Shown: piece by piece, positions 34,051 to 43,055 of the stretch | How the letters are laid out: each line of letters begins with the position of its first letter | Position numbering within the stretch: position 1 is the stretch's first letter | Source of the DNA: Alphaproteobacteria bacterium | Lineage (GTDB): Bacteria; Pseudomonadota; Alphaproteobacteria; Micavibrionales; Micavibrionaceae | NCBI GenBank assembly: GCA_002401965.1 | Contig: NVUR01000006.1 | Location: 1 to 63,084, forward strand | Direction: 5' to 3' | Length of the DNA stretch: 63,084 nt | Notes under the pieces: model-generated | The model's input: the letters and a program-made list of their open reading frames with translations, nothing else | Database searches by the model: none | Told to the model about the DNA's origin: nothing | Made by a program: the position numbers and the translations under genes

Positions 34051-34776
34051 ATGAAAAATTTTCTTACAGTTCTAACAATATCTGTGTTGAGCGCGGGTGT
34101 CTCCTCTTATGTGATGGCGGAAACAGAGGTTGATCCAAAGACTTTAAGCCAAGAAGCACGTGATGCACATTATAAAGCGTCGATCGCTACAGCGGATGAA
34201 GCGTTTAAGGCGATAGACGAGAAAGTTGCCGAGATTAGCGGTATTTTGAAGAATGAAAATGAGCTGGAATTTCTAGAATTAGAGAGCATTCACGAGATCA
34301 GTTATACGCTGGAAGCGGCAGTCGATAAATTGCGCGATGAAAAGGCTGCGAATATGGCAAAGTTGGATGTTTTGGATGAAGCGGTGCAAGCCATACATTT
34401 TGCATCCGAAGAACAGCAAGAAGCACAAACACGTGCATGGTTTGCGAAGTTAGAGCCTGCGGCGGGTAATATCAAGATGGACGCGGAGATTGCGAACACT
34501 GCGCCCCAGCTTAAAGAGTTTTATGAGATCACCATTAAAGATCATACATTCTCACCAGTAGAGCTGATTGTTCCAGCGGGGCAGAGAATTAAGTTACGTG
34601 TTTCAAATCAGGACGCAACGCCTGAAGAGTTTGAAAGCCATGATATGAAGCGCGAAAAAATTATTGGCGGCAATAAAACAGCAACTATTTTTGTTGGCCC
34701 GCTGAAGCCTGGTAAATATCACTATTTTGGTGAGTTTAATATGGATACGGCGAACGGCTATATCATCGCCAAGTAA
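34051..34776 (+). CDS. Periplasmic cupredoxin-domain protein of an iron-uptake pair
   Basis: The 241-residue protein has a signal peptide (about 1-24, ending VMA). A helical region follows (about 30-145, with EAFKAIDEKVAEISGIL), then a cupredoxin-like domain (about 155-241: FYEITIKDHTFSPVELIVPA, then LRVSNQDATPEEFESHDM, KPGKYHYFGEFN). The E-F-E-S-H and H/M residues fit a metal site of the Cupredoxin_1 type. Paired with FTR1 such proteins, like EfeO or P19/FetM partners, are thought to oxidise or bind iron in the periplasm. AAGGGG precedes the start. Confidence 0.78.
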   Translation: MKNFLTVLTISVLSAGVSSYVMAETEVDPKTLSQEARDAHYKASIATADEAFKAIDEKVAEISGILKNENELEFLELESIHEISYTLEAAVDKLRDEKAANMAKLDVLDEAVQAIHFASEEQQEAQTRAWFAKLEPAAGNIKMDAEIANTAPQLKEFYEITIKDHTFSPVELIVPAGQRIKLRVSNQDATPEEFESHDMKREKIIGGNKTATIFVGPLKPGKYHYFGEFNMDTANGYIIAK

Positions 34777-34816
34777 TCTTCATAATTAACGGTGTAAGAT
34801 CGAGGAAGGTCATACC

Positions 34817-35668
34817 ATGTTCCCAACTGCAACAATTGTCTTTCGTGAAATACTGGAAGTCTCCCTTGTTTTGGGAATTGTGATGGCGGCGACGCAAGGT
34901 ATGCCAAGGCGCGGTCTTATGGCTGCGCTTGGTCTGGCGATTGGTATTGCGGGTTCTGTTTTGATTGCCTTTTTCACCGATAGTATTTCAGATGCGATTG
35001 AAGGCATGGGGCAGGAAATCTTTAATGCTTGTATCATGTTTATTGCGGTTGGGTTCTTAAGCTGGACTGTGATTTGGATGAAACGCCATGGGCGCGATCT
35101 GGCCAAACATTTGGGCGCGGTTGGGGACGATGTGGCAACGGGGCGTAAATCGCTTTATGTGCTGGTCGGTGTGATTGCGCTGGCGACGTTTCGTGAAGGG
35201 GCGGAGATTGCTCTGTTTACTTATGGCATGGCGGCATCGGGGGCTTATACGTTTTCCGAGATTATGATAGGCGGTCTGATGGGTATTATTGGCGGCACTA
35301 TTGTTGGTGCGATGTTGTATTTTGGTTTGTTGAAAACGGTGAAGCGTTATCTGTTTACCGTGACCAGCTGGATGCTGATTATTCTGACGGCAGGTATGGC
35401 GGCGCAGGGTGCGAATTTCCTAATTGCGGCGGGTGTGTTGCCTGAGCTTTACGGGCAAGTATGGGATACTTCTGCCTTTATTCCGGGGCATGGATTTGTT
35501 GGTGAAACATTAAGTGTTTTAATCGGCTATACTCCGCGTCCAACGGGGATGGAGCTGGTGTTTTATTGCAGCGTTTTGTTTAGTGTGGGTCTGACGTATA
35601 AATTAATCGGCAGCGCAAAACCAAAACCAGCTTTACAGCCAGTAGCCGCCAGCGTTCCTGCGGAATGA
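34817..35668 (+). CDS. FTR1-family iron permease
   Basis: The 283-residue inner-membrane protein has about seven hydrophobic helices and two copies of the iron-binding REXXE motif: FREILEVSL (residues 9-17) and FREGAEIALFTYG (about 125). This is the hallmark of FTR1/EfeU permeases for ferric iron. A strong GAGGAAGG precedes the ATG. It follows the cupredoxin gene after 40 bases as an operon, behind Fur-like boxes. No EfeB-type peroxidase gene is present. Confidence 0.92.
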   Translation: MFPTATIVFREILEVSLVLGIVMAATQGMPRRGLMAALGLAIGIAGSVLIAFFTDSISDAIEGMGQEIFNACIMFIAVGFLSWTVIWMKRHGRDLAKHLGAVGDDVATGRKSLYVLVGVIALATFREGAEIALFTYGMAASGAYTFSEIMIGGLMGIIGGTIVGAMLYFGLLKTVKRYLFTVTSWMLIILTAGMAAQGANFLIAAGVLPELYGQVWDTSAFIPGHGFVGETLSVLIGYTPRPTGMELVFYCSVLFSVGLTYKLIGSAKPKPALQPVAASVPAE

Positions 35669-35708
35669 TAAGTGCGAAGCCCCACATGCCGCGCGTGATT
35701 GTTTAGTG

Positions 35709-35945
35709 TTAGGATCGTTGTATTAGATCAAAGACATTGACATGCAGTGCCGCCGCGATGGTGATAAGATGTGCAAAGCATAATTCATACTTTCCAATTT
35801 CAAAGCCATCCAGTTTGGGGGAAGAAATATTTGTGCGCTGTGACAGTTTCGCCAGCGTCAGCTTTTTCCTGATCCGTACTTCATGGATGTTACGCCCGAT
35901 GGTTTGGCGTAATTGTTTGAGAGATATTGCATGTGGGTTGGTCAT
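35709..35945 (-). CDS. XRE-family helix-turn-helix regulator
   Basis: From the ATG at 35945 the 78-residue protein is a single HTH_3 domain: IGRNIHEVRIRKKLTLAKLS, then QRTNISSPKLDGFEIGKYEL and LITIAAALHVNVFDLIQ. The usual recognition serine-glutamine region is altered. It should bind a palindromic operator. GGAG lies six bases upstream of the chosen ATG; the ORF is open 38 codons more without a ribosome site. GTTTAAAC sites at 35976 and 36137 are candidate targets. Confidence 0.8.
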   Translation of the reverse strand: MTNPHAISLKQLRQTIGRNIHEVRIRKKLTLAKLSQRTNISSPKLDGFEIGKYELCFAHLITIAAALHVNVFDLIQRS

Positions 35946-36547
35946 CATAAACTCCTTTTTCTTTTGATGCCGGGAGTTTAAACGCACGCATAAACACGTG
36001 TGGATGTATTTCCCCAAAGGGGTATTATATTCCACCCACTCCCGACCTGAAAAAAGCATCTTGATGCACGCCTGATGGTATCAGGGCACAAAAAGACCGC
36101 CCGATCGGGGGGGCAGTTAGTCCGATTTATGAACGCGTTTAAACGTTAAATGTGATCTTACACAAGAACATATTTAAAATCAATAATACTCTATGTAAAT
36201 CAGTCGGAACGATTGTAAGTCATTGAATTGTATTGAAAATATCGTTCTATTCAGTTTGTTTGTAGATTATTTTGAAATTATCCTTATATTTCGTTTAATA
36301 TCAATTTGTTACGCGTTTTTAATTGTGGTTGCCCTTATTGTCGTTTTTTATAGAGAATCCTCGCGGGTATAATTGTATTATAGGATATAAATCCTATTTT
36401 GTCAAGGTTATAGCGGGATATTTTTCGCTTAATCTTAAACGGTTTTTAACACAGATAGATTAGAAATAATCTTAGGTCTTTTTTGAATGACAGAATCTGT
36501 CTATAATGGAAGATCTCAGCATTTATATAAATATAGGGTAAAGTAAT
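35946..36547. other. 600-bp AT-rich intergenic region with several palindromes
   Basis: No gene seen. GTTTAAAC occurs at 35976-35983 and 36137-36144. CCTGAT-GGT-ATCAGG (36071-36085) is a perfect hairpin and CCCGATCGGG follows at 36100-36109; together they may terminate or regulate. From 36150 to 36480 the sequence is very AT-rich with no structure I can name. A promoter for the next gene is at 36489-36507. Confidence 0.5.
36489..36507 (+). promoter_or_regulatory. Promoter with palindromic operator for the acidic protein gene
   Basis: TATAAT (36502-36507) is directly preceded by the perfect palindrome GACAGA-A-TCTGTC (36489-36501), whose centre GAATC is also a GANTC site, the target of alphaproteobacterial CcrM-type methylation. 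The -35 is weak (T-rich). Confidence 0.5.
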
Positions 36548-37723
36548 ATGTCAGATGCATCGGAAACAGCTTTACAGACACCGATTACGGATTCCATGGC
36601 GGCATTCAGCAAGCAATTGCAAGAGCTGACGGATTCTTTAAATCTATTATATATTCGTAATAATGCGAGCGGTCGTAATAAGTTTAGAGATAAATGGCCC
36701 GATGTTGCCGATTTTATTTTTGGTGAGCAGCTTATAACTTATGATAATGAGGGCGTGCAAGATCGAGAACATCGTAGCGAGCTTGAGGTTGAAGCTGGCG
36801 AAAAAAGATTTCAGCTGAAACAGACAATTTTGGAATTTGTAGAGAAAAGCGTTGATCAAGGGTCTTTGTTATTTGATTATGTTGGTGGGATTATTGATAT
36901 TTACGGGGCTGGTGTTTCTAAATGCCTATATGCCGAAGATGTGATTGAGCGTGTCCGCCCAGGGATTTTGGCGATATTAGACGCGGCGAAAGAGGCAGAG
37001 GCGAAAAAGCAAGCCGCGAAAAATGGTGAAGAGGTTGATGTTACTCCAAATTCGGAAATTATGGGTGACGATGTTGCAAAAACAGAAGACGTGCAGGAAA
37101 CCCCATCCGAGGATCAAAAGTTGTCGGTTGAGGAGCAATCAATTCTTAGTAATACGCCCAAAGCTGTTGCGGAAAGTTCGGGTGGCGATGCTTTGGATGA
37201 TGTTAAACCAATTGAAACAGATGCGCCGTTATCATCACAAAGAACCTTGAATAATCCTGTGCCTGATGCGCCGCAAATGGTTGAAGAAAAGCCGACAGAA
37301 GCGGCGCAATCTAAAGAAGATATTCCAACAGTGCCGCTTGTTGAAGCGGCAGATAAATTAGAAGACAAACCACAAGATCAGTTACAGGAAAAGCCGAAGG
37401 AAAAAGCGGAAACATTACCGACGCGGCCAATGTCGGAGGTCTTGGATTCTATTAAACCTATTGATACCAGTGGCGCAGCCGATGTTGCTGTTGAAGAAAA
37501 AAAACCAATTGAAGAGCCAGTCGTGGAGCCTGTTATTGAGGCGCCAGTTGAAGCGGAAAGCTCAGAAACAGAAAACCTTGTAACAAAAGCCGCATCGGAA
37601 GAAGTTCCTGTGCCAGATGTTGTTACAGAAGAACCCGCACCCGCGCCATCACCCACAGGTAAAGCTGCAAAGGGAACGTATGTTTCTTTGTTTAACGGGG
37701 TTGCTGGTGCGGCAGTTGTTTAG
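36548..37723 (+). CDS. Acidic, repeat-rich hypothetical protein
   Basis: I do not recognise this 391-residue protein. Residues 1-150 look folded and helical (FSKQLQELTDSLNLLYIRNN; FQLKQTILEFVEKS; VIERVRPGILAILDAAKEAE). The rest is low-complexity, very acidic and rich in Pro, Glu, Val and Lys (VVEPVIEAPVEAE, VEEKKPIEEP), probably disordered, apart from a short hydrophobic end (GTYVSLFNGVAGAAVV). It has no signal peptide. Its last 32 bases overlap the 3' end of ctaA on the other strand. It stands alone behind the palindromic promoter. Confidence 0.65.
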   Translation: MSDASETALQTPITDSMAAFSKQLQELTDSLNLLYIRNNASGRNKFRDKWPDVADFIFGEQLITYDNEGVQDREHRSELEVEAGEKRFQLKQTILEFVEKSVDQGSLLFDYVGGIIDIYGAGVSKCLYAEDVIERVRPGILAILDAAKEAEAKKQAAKNGEEVDVTPNSEIMGDDVAKTEDVQETPSEDQKLSVEEQSILSNTPKAVAESSGGDALDDVKPIETDAPLSSQRTLNNPVPDAPQMVEEKPTEAAQSKEDIPTVPLVEAADKLEDKPQDQLQEKPKEKAETLPTRPMSEVLDSIKPIDTSGAADVAVEEKKPIEEPVVEPVIEAPVEAESSETENLVTKAASEEVPVPDVVTEEPAPAPSPTGKAAKGTYVSLFNGVAGAAVV

Positions 37724-38750
37724 ATTTCACTGCATGCATTGCGCATAATAATAATGTTAAAATCGTAACTGCGCCCCCTTGATGCAAGACCGCAACAGGC
37801 AGGGCAACACCCGAAAACAGGGTTGCGATTCCTAACCCAACTTGCAGAAATATAAAAATACCGAGAGCTGGAAACCAGATTTCCCGTCGTTTTTTACGCA
37901 TGGAGTGCAAAACGAAGCTAATCACCGTGATTGCAGTAATAATCGCCAACCAGCGATGTGCGAATTGCACAACAGCGTGATTTTCAAAGATATTCAGCCA
38001 GAGGGGCTTATAAAACCATAGCTCTTCAGGGATCCATTTATCGCCCATCATGGGGAAGGTGTCGTTATAAACCAGCCCCGCGTCCAGCCCCGCCGTAAAT
38101 GCGCCCCAAAGGATAGTGAGCGTTAATATGCCAAGCGTGACCCAGCCATGCGTATAAAGCCCCGTATCAGGGTTTGGCGTATAAGTGGCGGCCATTTTGC
38201 GAAATCCCAACCCCAGCCAGAGCATATAGCCGTAAATCAGCAGGGCGAGTGATAAATGCGCGCATAGACGATAATGGGAGACGGCAGGTATGTCGACCAA
38301 ACCACTTTTAACCATATACCACCCCATAAAGCCTTGCGCCCCACCCAAAAGAAAGGCGATGAGTAATTTGAGCTTATAACCCTTGGGTATCCAACTTTTC
38401 ACCAGAAAGAACATAAAAGGCACAGCGTAGAATACGCCAATCAGACGCCCCAACAGGCGATGAAACCATTCCCAGAAGAATATGGATTTGAAGTCAGATA
38501 GGCTCATCCAGAAATTCTTTTTATGATATTCGGGAGAGGATTTATATTGTTCAAAAACCTGTCGCCATTCTTCTTCGTTTAAAGGCGGGATCGCGCCAAG
38601 CAAGGGCTTCCACTCCACAATAGACAGGCCAGATTCACTCAAACGAGTAATCGCACCAACGATAATCATGCAAAACACACTGAAACAGCAGAAAAACAGC
38701 CAATAGGCGATGGCTTTTAAATGCCTGTTTGTATTTTGTATTTTTTGCAT
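37692..38750 (-). CDS. ctaA: Haem A synthase (CtaA/COX15 type)
   Basis: CtaA hydroxylates haem O to haem A for aa3-type cytochrome oxidases. The 352 residues form eight hydrophobic helices and contain the conserved haem-ligand regions: ITRLSESGLSIVEWKPLLGA, WEWFHRLLGR-like (FHRLLGRLIG), VSHYRLCAHL, FAHRWLAI and LHQGGAVTIL. This matches the long COX15-like group typical of alphaproteobacteria. The other cytochrome oxidase genes are not in the window. Confidence 0.95.
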   Translation of the reverse strand: MQKIQNTNRHLKAIAYWLFFCCFSVFCMIIVGAITRLSESGLSIVEWKPLLGAIPPLNEEEWRQVFEQYKSSPEYHKKNFWMSLSDFKSIFFWEWFHRLLGRLIGVFYAVPFMFFLVKSWIPKGYKLKLLIAFLLGGAQGFMGWYMVKSGLVDIPAVSHYRLCAHLSLALLIYGYMLWLGLGFRKMAATYTPNPDTGLYTHGWVTLGILTLTILWGAFTAGLDAGLVYNDTFPMMGDKWIPEELWFYKPLWLNIFENHAVVQFAHRWLAIITAITVISFVLHSMRKKRREIWFPALGIFIFLQVGLGIATLFSGVALPVAVLHQGGAVTILTLLLCAMHAVKSKQLPHQQPR

Positions 38751-38858
38751 TGTTATCGGTACATCTTTAAATTTACTTGCGTAAAATGAGGGGGTTAATC
38801 CTGAATCATTTGTATGATACGCTTTACGTGAGTTCAGAGATAAACCGAGAAGATAAAA

Positions 38859-39668
38859 ATGGCAAGTTTTGATTTTATAGATGCTTCGGCGCGTGGCTAT
38901 GCTTTTATATGGGAAGAGCGCGGTTATTTAGCGCGTGTGGCGATCCCTGTTCTGTTTGTGAAAATTGTGTGTTTGCTTGCTGTGTTTGTTCTGGATTGGC
39001 AAGGTCAATATGCGCGCCAAGGTTTGGTGTTGATGCCGGGCTATATTCTGGAGGCTGTTTTTATCATCGGGCTGATCCGATATGCATTATATAGGGAAGC
39101 AATATTTATCTGGGGAAAGGTCGTCGCTGTTCCGCCTACGGATCAAAAATATGCACCATATCAAGGTCAGTTGAGCCGTAAACAATGTGTGCAGGGCGGT
39201 ATTGTTATGTATGTCTTGTTAAAGATTATCGCGATTGGGTTTTCAGCGGCTGTTCAGGATAATATATCTGTACCGTATGAACCACCATTGACGGAGGTGC
39301 AGGGGATGCCTTCTGTTCTTGATGCGATGATTATCTTGGCTTTTCTTGCTGTGGTTGTGTGGGGGTTCAGGTTGCTGTTTTTATATATTCCCATTGTTAT
39401 GGGGGTTTTACCGGGCAGGTTTTTACAGTGTATCTCGGGTATGAAAAGCTCTGCCTTTATGATTGCAACGTGGCTCGTTTGTTTTTTGCCCTTGGTTGTG
39501 TTTTTTGGTATTGGTCTTCAATTATTCTCAGGTGTTTTTGTGGCTGGCTCTGCGGTGGATGTTCTTATAAGCTCTATATTCGTGGGTGCAGTCGAATTGA
39601 TTATTATTTCCGTACAAGTGATCGCAATGACTTATGGTTTTGTTTCGATGTTGTCAAACGGCAAATGA
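38859..39668 (+). CDS. Multi-pass membrane protein of unknown function
   Basis: The 269-residue protein has about six hydrophobic helices (about 26-48, 58-76, 108-126, 150-172, 190-215, 235-262). A soluble N-terminus carries MASFDFIDASARGYAFIWEE. This opening is common in alphaproteobacterial proteins of unknown role. The loop at about 85-105 is hydrophilic (PPTDQKYAPYQGQLSRKQ). No transporter motif was seen. It is divergent from ctaA with 108 bases between them. Confidence 0.65.
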   Translation: MASFDFIDASARGYAFIWEERGYLARVAIPVLFVKIVCLLAVFVLDWQGQYARQGLVLMPGYILEAVFIIGLIRYALYREAIFIWGKVVAVPPTDQKYAPYQGQLSRKQCVQGGIVMYVLLKIIAIGFSAAVQDNISVPYEPPLTEVQGMPSVLDAMIILAFLAVVVWGFRLLFLYIPIVMGVLPGRFLQCISGMKSSAFMIATWLVCFLPLVVFFGIGLQLFSGVFVAGSAVDVLISSIFVGAVELIIISVQVIAMTYGFVSMLSNGK

Positions 39669-39749
39669 TTCGTTTACATAAATTATTCATCGTGTTATTT
39701 TTAAAAATTATTAGAATTGATGAATACGTATGATAAAGAGGAAATTGAT

Positions 39750-41084
39750 ATGCTTAAACCCATACTTTCTGTCTATACAGGGTTTTTCAGTGGTGGTGCT
39801 AGAAATGTCCATACAGACCTTATCTCGAAAATCGCGGAGACGGATTTTCCACAAGTTGTAATCAGTATGGCTGATGAGGTTGATCGTGGTTTCGAAGGTC
39901 GTCAAAAGATGACGGATGACTCTAACTATAAGCGTTTATTATCAGAAGGGTTTAATATTGAATCTCTGGGCTTAGATACACCAGAAGAACAGATAAACCA
40001 TTCAGCTGTTCAGGTTATGGCGGGAAAATTGCTGGAAATTGACCCCAGTGTTATTCTATCATTGAAGGAGCAACCTGTTAAGTTACTTGTTGAGGCGAAT
40101 AAATATTTAGAAACACACGGTTACACCCCTTACCCTATTATTGTGACGTTACATAGAACGGATCCAGAAGTTCAAGACCCTGCGGCTATAGATATGTTAA
40201 GAGAGATAGAGCATACGCCGCAAGATAAAAAACATATTTTGGGATATTTGGCATGTGCAGAATCTGCGACGATTGCGTATAAGCGTGTTTTGGGTCTAGA
40301 GAATGAAGTTGCAGATAGGTTTGATTTTATTCCTAATGGAATTGATTTGGATCTTTTTCAGCCATCCAGCGATGAAACCATTCAAAATTTTATTGATGAC
40401 CGTATACCAGATATCACGAAAGAGACTCCTCTTGTCATTATTGGTGCGCGTAATAGTAAAGAAAAGAATATTGATTTATTTGTTGCCTCGGCTGTTGAAT
40501 TTTTAGAGCAACGCCCAGATGCTCATGTTGTGATGTGTGGTTCAGGTATGGAACATGAAAAACTCTCTGGTTTAATAGATGACAAAGCAGCAGCTTTTGA
40601 TTCGGATAAACTCTCATCAATAAAAAGTAGAATTCATCCCATCGGCCGTTTATCTAGAGAGGAAATGGTGACGCTAGCAACGATTTCCAATATTGTAGCG
40701 TTAACATCGCCAACACTTGGTGAGGCTGATCCCCTTGTTTTAAAAGAAGGTATGGCGTGTGGTGCAATTCCCGTATCAACATGCACAGGCGATATGGCGG
40801 GAGTTGCAGGAATTGATAACCCAACGGATCATTATTTAAAACCAATTGAAGAGCCATTTATTGTTGGTACGCGCGGTATTGTTACGTCACAAAATGCTTC
40901 CGATATTGCTGCCGCGTGGCAGTACGGGATTGATAATCCAGATGAATTTCTTGACAATATCAAGGCGTATAGAGGTGAAATGGATCAAGAAAAGTTTGTT
41001 AATTCATATGTTCAAGCAATCACGAATATGTGTTCAAAAAAGGATTATGTGGCAAAAACCAAAGAATTCCAGCTAGATTACTAG
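39750..41084 (+). CDS. Glycosyltransferase family 4-like protein
   Basis: The 444-residue protein shows GT-B features. The N-terminal domain starts MLKPILSVYTGFFSGGARNV, HTDLIS, and the nucleotide-sugar half has DFIPNGIDLDLFQPS, VIIGARNSKEKNIDL and the E-x7-E motif EADPLVLKE near 330. The acceptor is unknown. The ATG at 39750 with GAGGAAA eight bases upstream was chosen over the one at 39717. It stands alone between the membrane protein and rlmB, which converges on it with 5 bases between. Confidence 0.82.
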   Translation: MLKPILSVYTGFFSGGARNVHTDLISKIAETDFPQVVISMADEVDRGFEGRQKMTDDSNYKRLLSEGFNIESLGLDTPEEQINHSAVQVMAGKLLEIDPSVILSLKEQPVKLLVEANKYLETHGYTPYPIIVTLHRTDPEVQDPAAIDMLREIEHTPQDKKHILGYLACAESATIAYKRVLGLENEVADRFDFIPNGIDLDLFQPSSDETIQNFIDDRIPDITKETPLVIIGARNSKEKNIDLFVASAVEFLEQRPDAHVVMCGSGMEHEKLSGLIDDKAAAFDSDKLSSIKSRIHPIGRLSREEMVTLATISNIVALTSPTLGEADPLVLKEGMACGAIPVSTCTGDMAGVAGIDNPTDHYLKPIEEPFIVGTRGIVTSQNASDIAAAWQYGIDNPDEFLDNIKAYRGEMDQEKFVNSYVQAITNMCSKKDYVAKTKEFQLDY

Positions 41085-41089
41085 GCAGA

Positions 41090-41902
41090 TCATTTATGCA
41101 TTAAAGCATAAAATGTAACCGCCGCGGCGTTGGAAACATTTAGGCTTGCGATTGCTCCCTTGGTAGGAAGTTTGACCATCTCGTCACAGCTTTCCTTAAC
41201 CAGACGTCTGATTCCATCGCCTTCTGACCCCAGAACAATTACAATTTTGGTACTTTCGTCTGGCGGCTCGCAAATATCTGTTAGTTTGCCAGTGTTGTAT
41301 TGTCTGGTACGCATGACTTGTCCGATTTCTTTTTTGCCATGTTCATCCAGCCCAATAACGTAAAATCCTTCATCTTGGAGTTCTTTGATTGTACGGCTCA
41401 GATTTGTTGCCTGTGCAACGGGAATATGGTCAACCGCGCCACATGCGGTTTTTGCCAAAACGCCGTCTAATGTTGGAGCGTGCTTTTTTTGCATGATAAC
41501 GCCATCAAGTCCAAAGGCGCTTGCACTGCGTAATATTGCCCCGACATTATGCGGGTCTGTTACTTGATCGAGGATCGCTAAAACTGTTTTCTCTTGTGAA
41601 TTTGCCATGATGATAAAGTCTTGCACGTCATGCTCCTCTGCATTTGTACATGCAAGCGCAATCCCTTGGTGAACCGCGCCACGCGGCAGCATCTTTTCCA
41701 GTCTATGTTTCTCGATAATAGTTGGCTCTGGACGGCGTAGCCCTTTTTTACGTCCTTCTGATATGGTCTGTTCGAACCCGCGTTGTGCCTGTTCGCTCAG
41801 GTATAATGTATGGATTGTGCGCTCTTCATTCAGCCATGCCTCTCGTACAGAGTGAAATCCATAAAGGCTAGGGTTGCTATGTTTGTTTTTCTTTAATTTC
41901 AT
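41090..41902 (-). CDS. rlmB: 23S rRNA (guanosine-2'-O) methyltransferase RlmB (TrmH/SpoU family)
   Basis: RlmB methylates G2251 of 23S rRNA. The product has the N-terminal substrate-binding domain (LYGFHSVREAW, GAVHQGIAL) and the SPOUT knot with all three motifs: LDQVTDPHNVGAILRSASAF, VIVLGSEGDGIRRLV and SLNVSNAAAV. The gene probably starts at ATG 41902; an ATG six codons earlier (41920) is equally open. The lysine/asparagine-rich N-terminus is short. Confidence 0.93.
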   Translation of the reverse strand: MKLKKNKHSNPSLYGFHSVREAWLNEERTIHTLYLSEQAQRGFEQTISEGRKKGLRRPEPTIIEKHRLEKMLPRGAVHQGIALACTNAEEHDVQDFIIMANSQEKTVLAILDQVTDPHNVGAILRSASAFGLDGVIMQKKHAPTLDGVLAKTACGAVDHIPVAQATNLSRTIKELQDEGFYVIGLDEHGKKEIGQVMRTRQYNTGKLTDICEPPDESTKIVIVLGSEGDGIRRLVKESCDEMVKLPTKGAIASLNVSNAAAVTFYALMHK

Positions 41903-42067
41903 TATTATCTTCTTTCGCATGGGCGTTACGCCGCTGGTATTAAAAGTAAAATGCTCTTCTTGGCGGAGGTGCTATTTTAAACGTATTGTTATATTCTTTT
42001 CTAATCTATCAAGGGTAAATTACCACGGGACACGCAGCTTGCTTGAGTTTAGGTTTCAAGGTGATAT

Positions 42068-43021
42068 TTATTGCTGTATTTTTCCTGATGTACCGATAAT
42101 AACCCAGAGACCATTTTGCAATTTTATCGATTTTATACGCCCGATGCCTTTGATCGTATCATTAACCTCTACAGATTTCATTTCTTTATTATTCTTGTCA
42201 TATATAACGGCTTTTCCAGCTTGCGCCGCGCGGATTGTCCACATCGCCTTCAGTGTGTTTGTCTTTTTTGAGATACTCTCACGCGTCTTTTTATTGGTTA
42301 CGGGCTCTTTTCCTGTGGATTTTTTTGTAATTTTTTTATGCGTTGGTACAGGCGGTATTATTTTTTCAACAACAGGCTGCTCAATTTTTACTTTTTTCGC
42401 TTTTGTTGTTGGCACTGTTGGCGCGATTATTTTTATTGGCGTATCCTCAATGATTTGTGCTGGTTTTTCTATTTTTTTGTAAGTGGCTTCGGTTTTTGAT
42501 AAAAGTTCATCTTCGCTAAGCGTTTTTTTGTCATCGATTATTTTTCTCTCAATAGTACTATTGAGATTAATTTTTCTTAGTGTCGTGGGGGTAAGTTCTG
42601 GAAGAGAAAGTATAGTTGTGTCTATATCTTCGGGCATGGGAGTCAGGATGGAGTGCCTTTTTTCTTGTTGCACATTCTTTGTATGTTGTATGGCAGGTGC
42701 TTTTGTATCAATTTCACTGTGAGGTTCACCGTCGAGATATTGATTAATTTTAACAATAGGGACAGGATTATCCTGTTTAGAAGGCGGAAAAGAAAAATAG
42801 AGAGCAGCCCCGACCCCTGCTATGAGGAATAGTACGAACGGCAATTTAGTTCGCTTTTCCTTTGAGGGTGCTGGCTGATTTTCTTCCTGAGTATTTTCTT
42901 TGTTTTTAGTCTCAAGATGATCTTCTATTGCATTATTATCTTCACCTAAATCATCGTCCCAAAGATTATCAAAATCATCGTCAAATTCATATTCATCAAG
43001 ATTGCTGTCAGATTCAGTCAT
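42068..43021 (-). CDS. IcmG/DotF-position protein of an I-type type IV secretion system
   Basis: The 317-residue protein has a very acidic cytoplasmic N-terminus (about 1-58, DEYEFDDDFDNLWDDDL). One transmembrane helix follows (about 63-83, LPFVLFLIAGVGAALYFSF), then a long Lys/Pro/Thr-rich periplasmic linker. A compact C-terminal domain (about 255-317, WTIRAAQAGKAVIYDKNNKE, then IGRIKSIKLQNGLWVIIGTSG) resembles PilP-like beta domains. Topology and its place after icmL-icmK-icmE match IcmG/DotF and TraP of IncI plasmids, the auxiliary inner-membrane protein. Sequence similarity itself is weak, so the call is by order and topology. It lies 34 bases after dotG. Confidence 0.55.
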   Translation of the reverse strand: MTESDSNLDEYEFDDDFDNLWDDDLGEDNNAIEDHLETKNKENTQEENQPAPSKEKRTKLPFVLFLIAGVGAALYFSFPPSKQDNPVPIVKINQYLDGEPHSEIDTKAPAIQHTKNVQQEKRHSILTPMPEDIDTTILSLPELTPTTLRKINLNSTIERKIIDDKKTLSEDELLSKTEATYKKIEKPAQIIEDTPIKIIAPTVPTTKAKKVKIEQPVVEKIIPPVPTHKKITKKSTGKEPVTNKKTRESISKKTNTLKAMWTIRAAQAGKAVIYDKNNKEMKSVEVNDTIKGIGRIKSIKLQNGLWVIIGTSGKIQQ

Positions 43022-43055
43022 ATTTCACTGTGATTAAAATTCATGAATATCAGAA

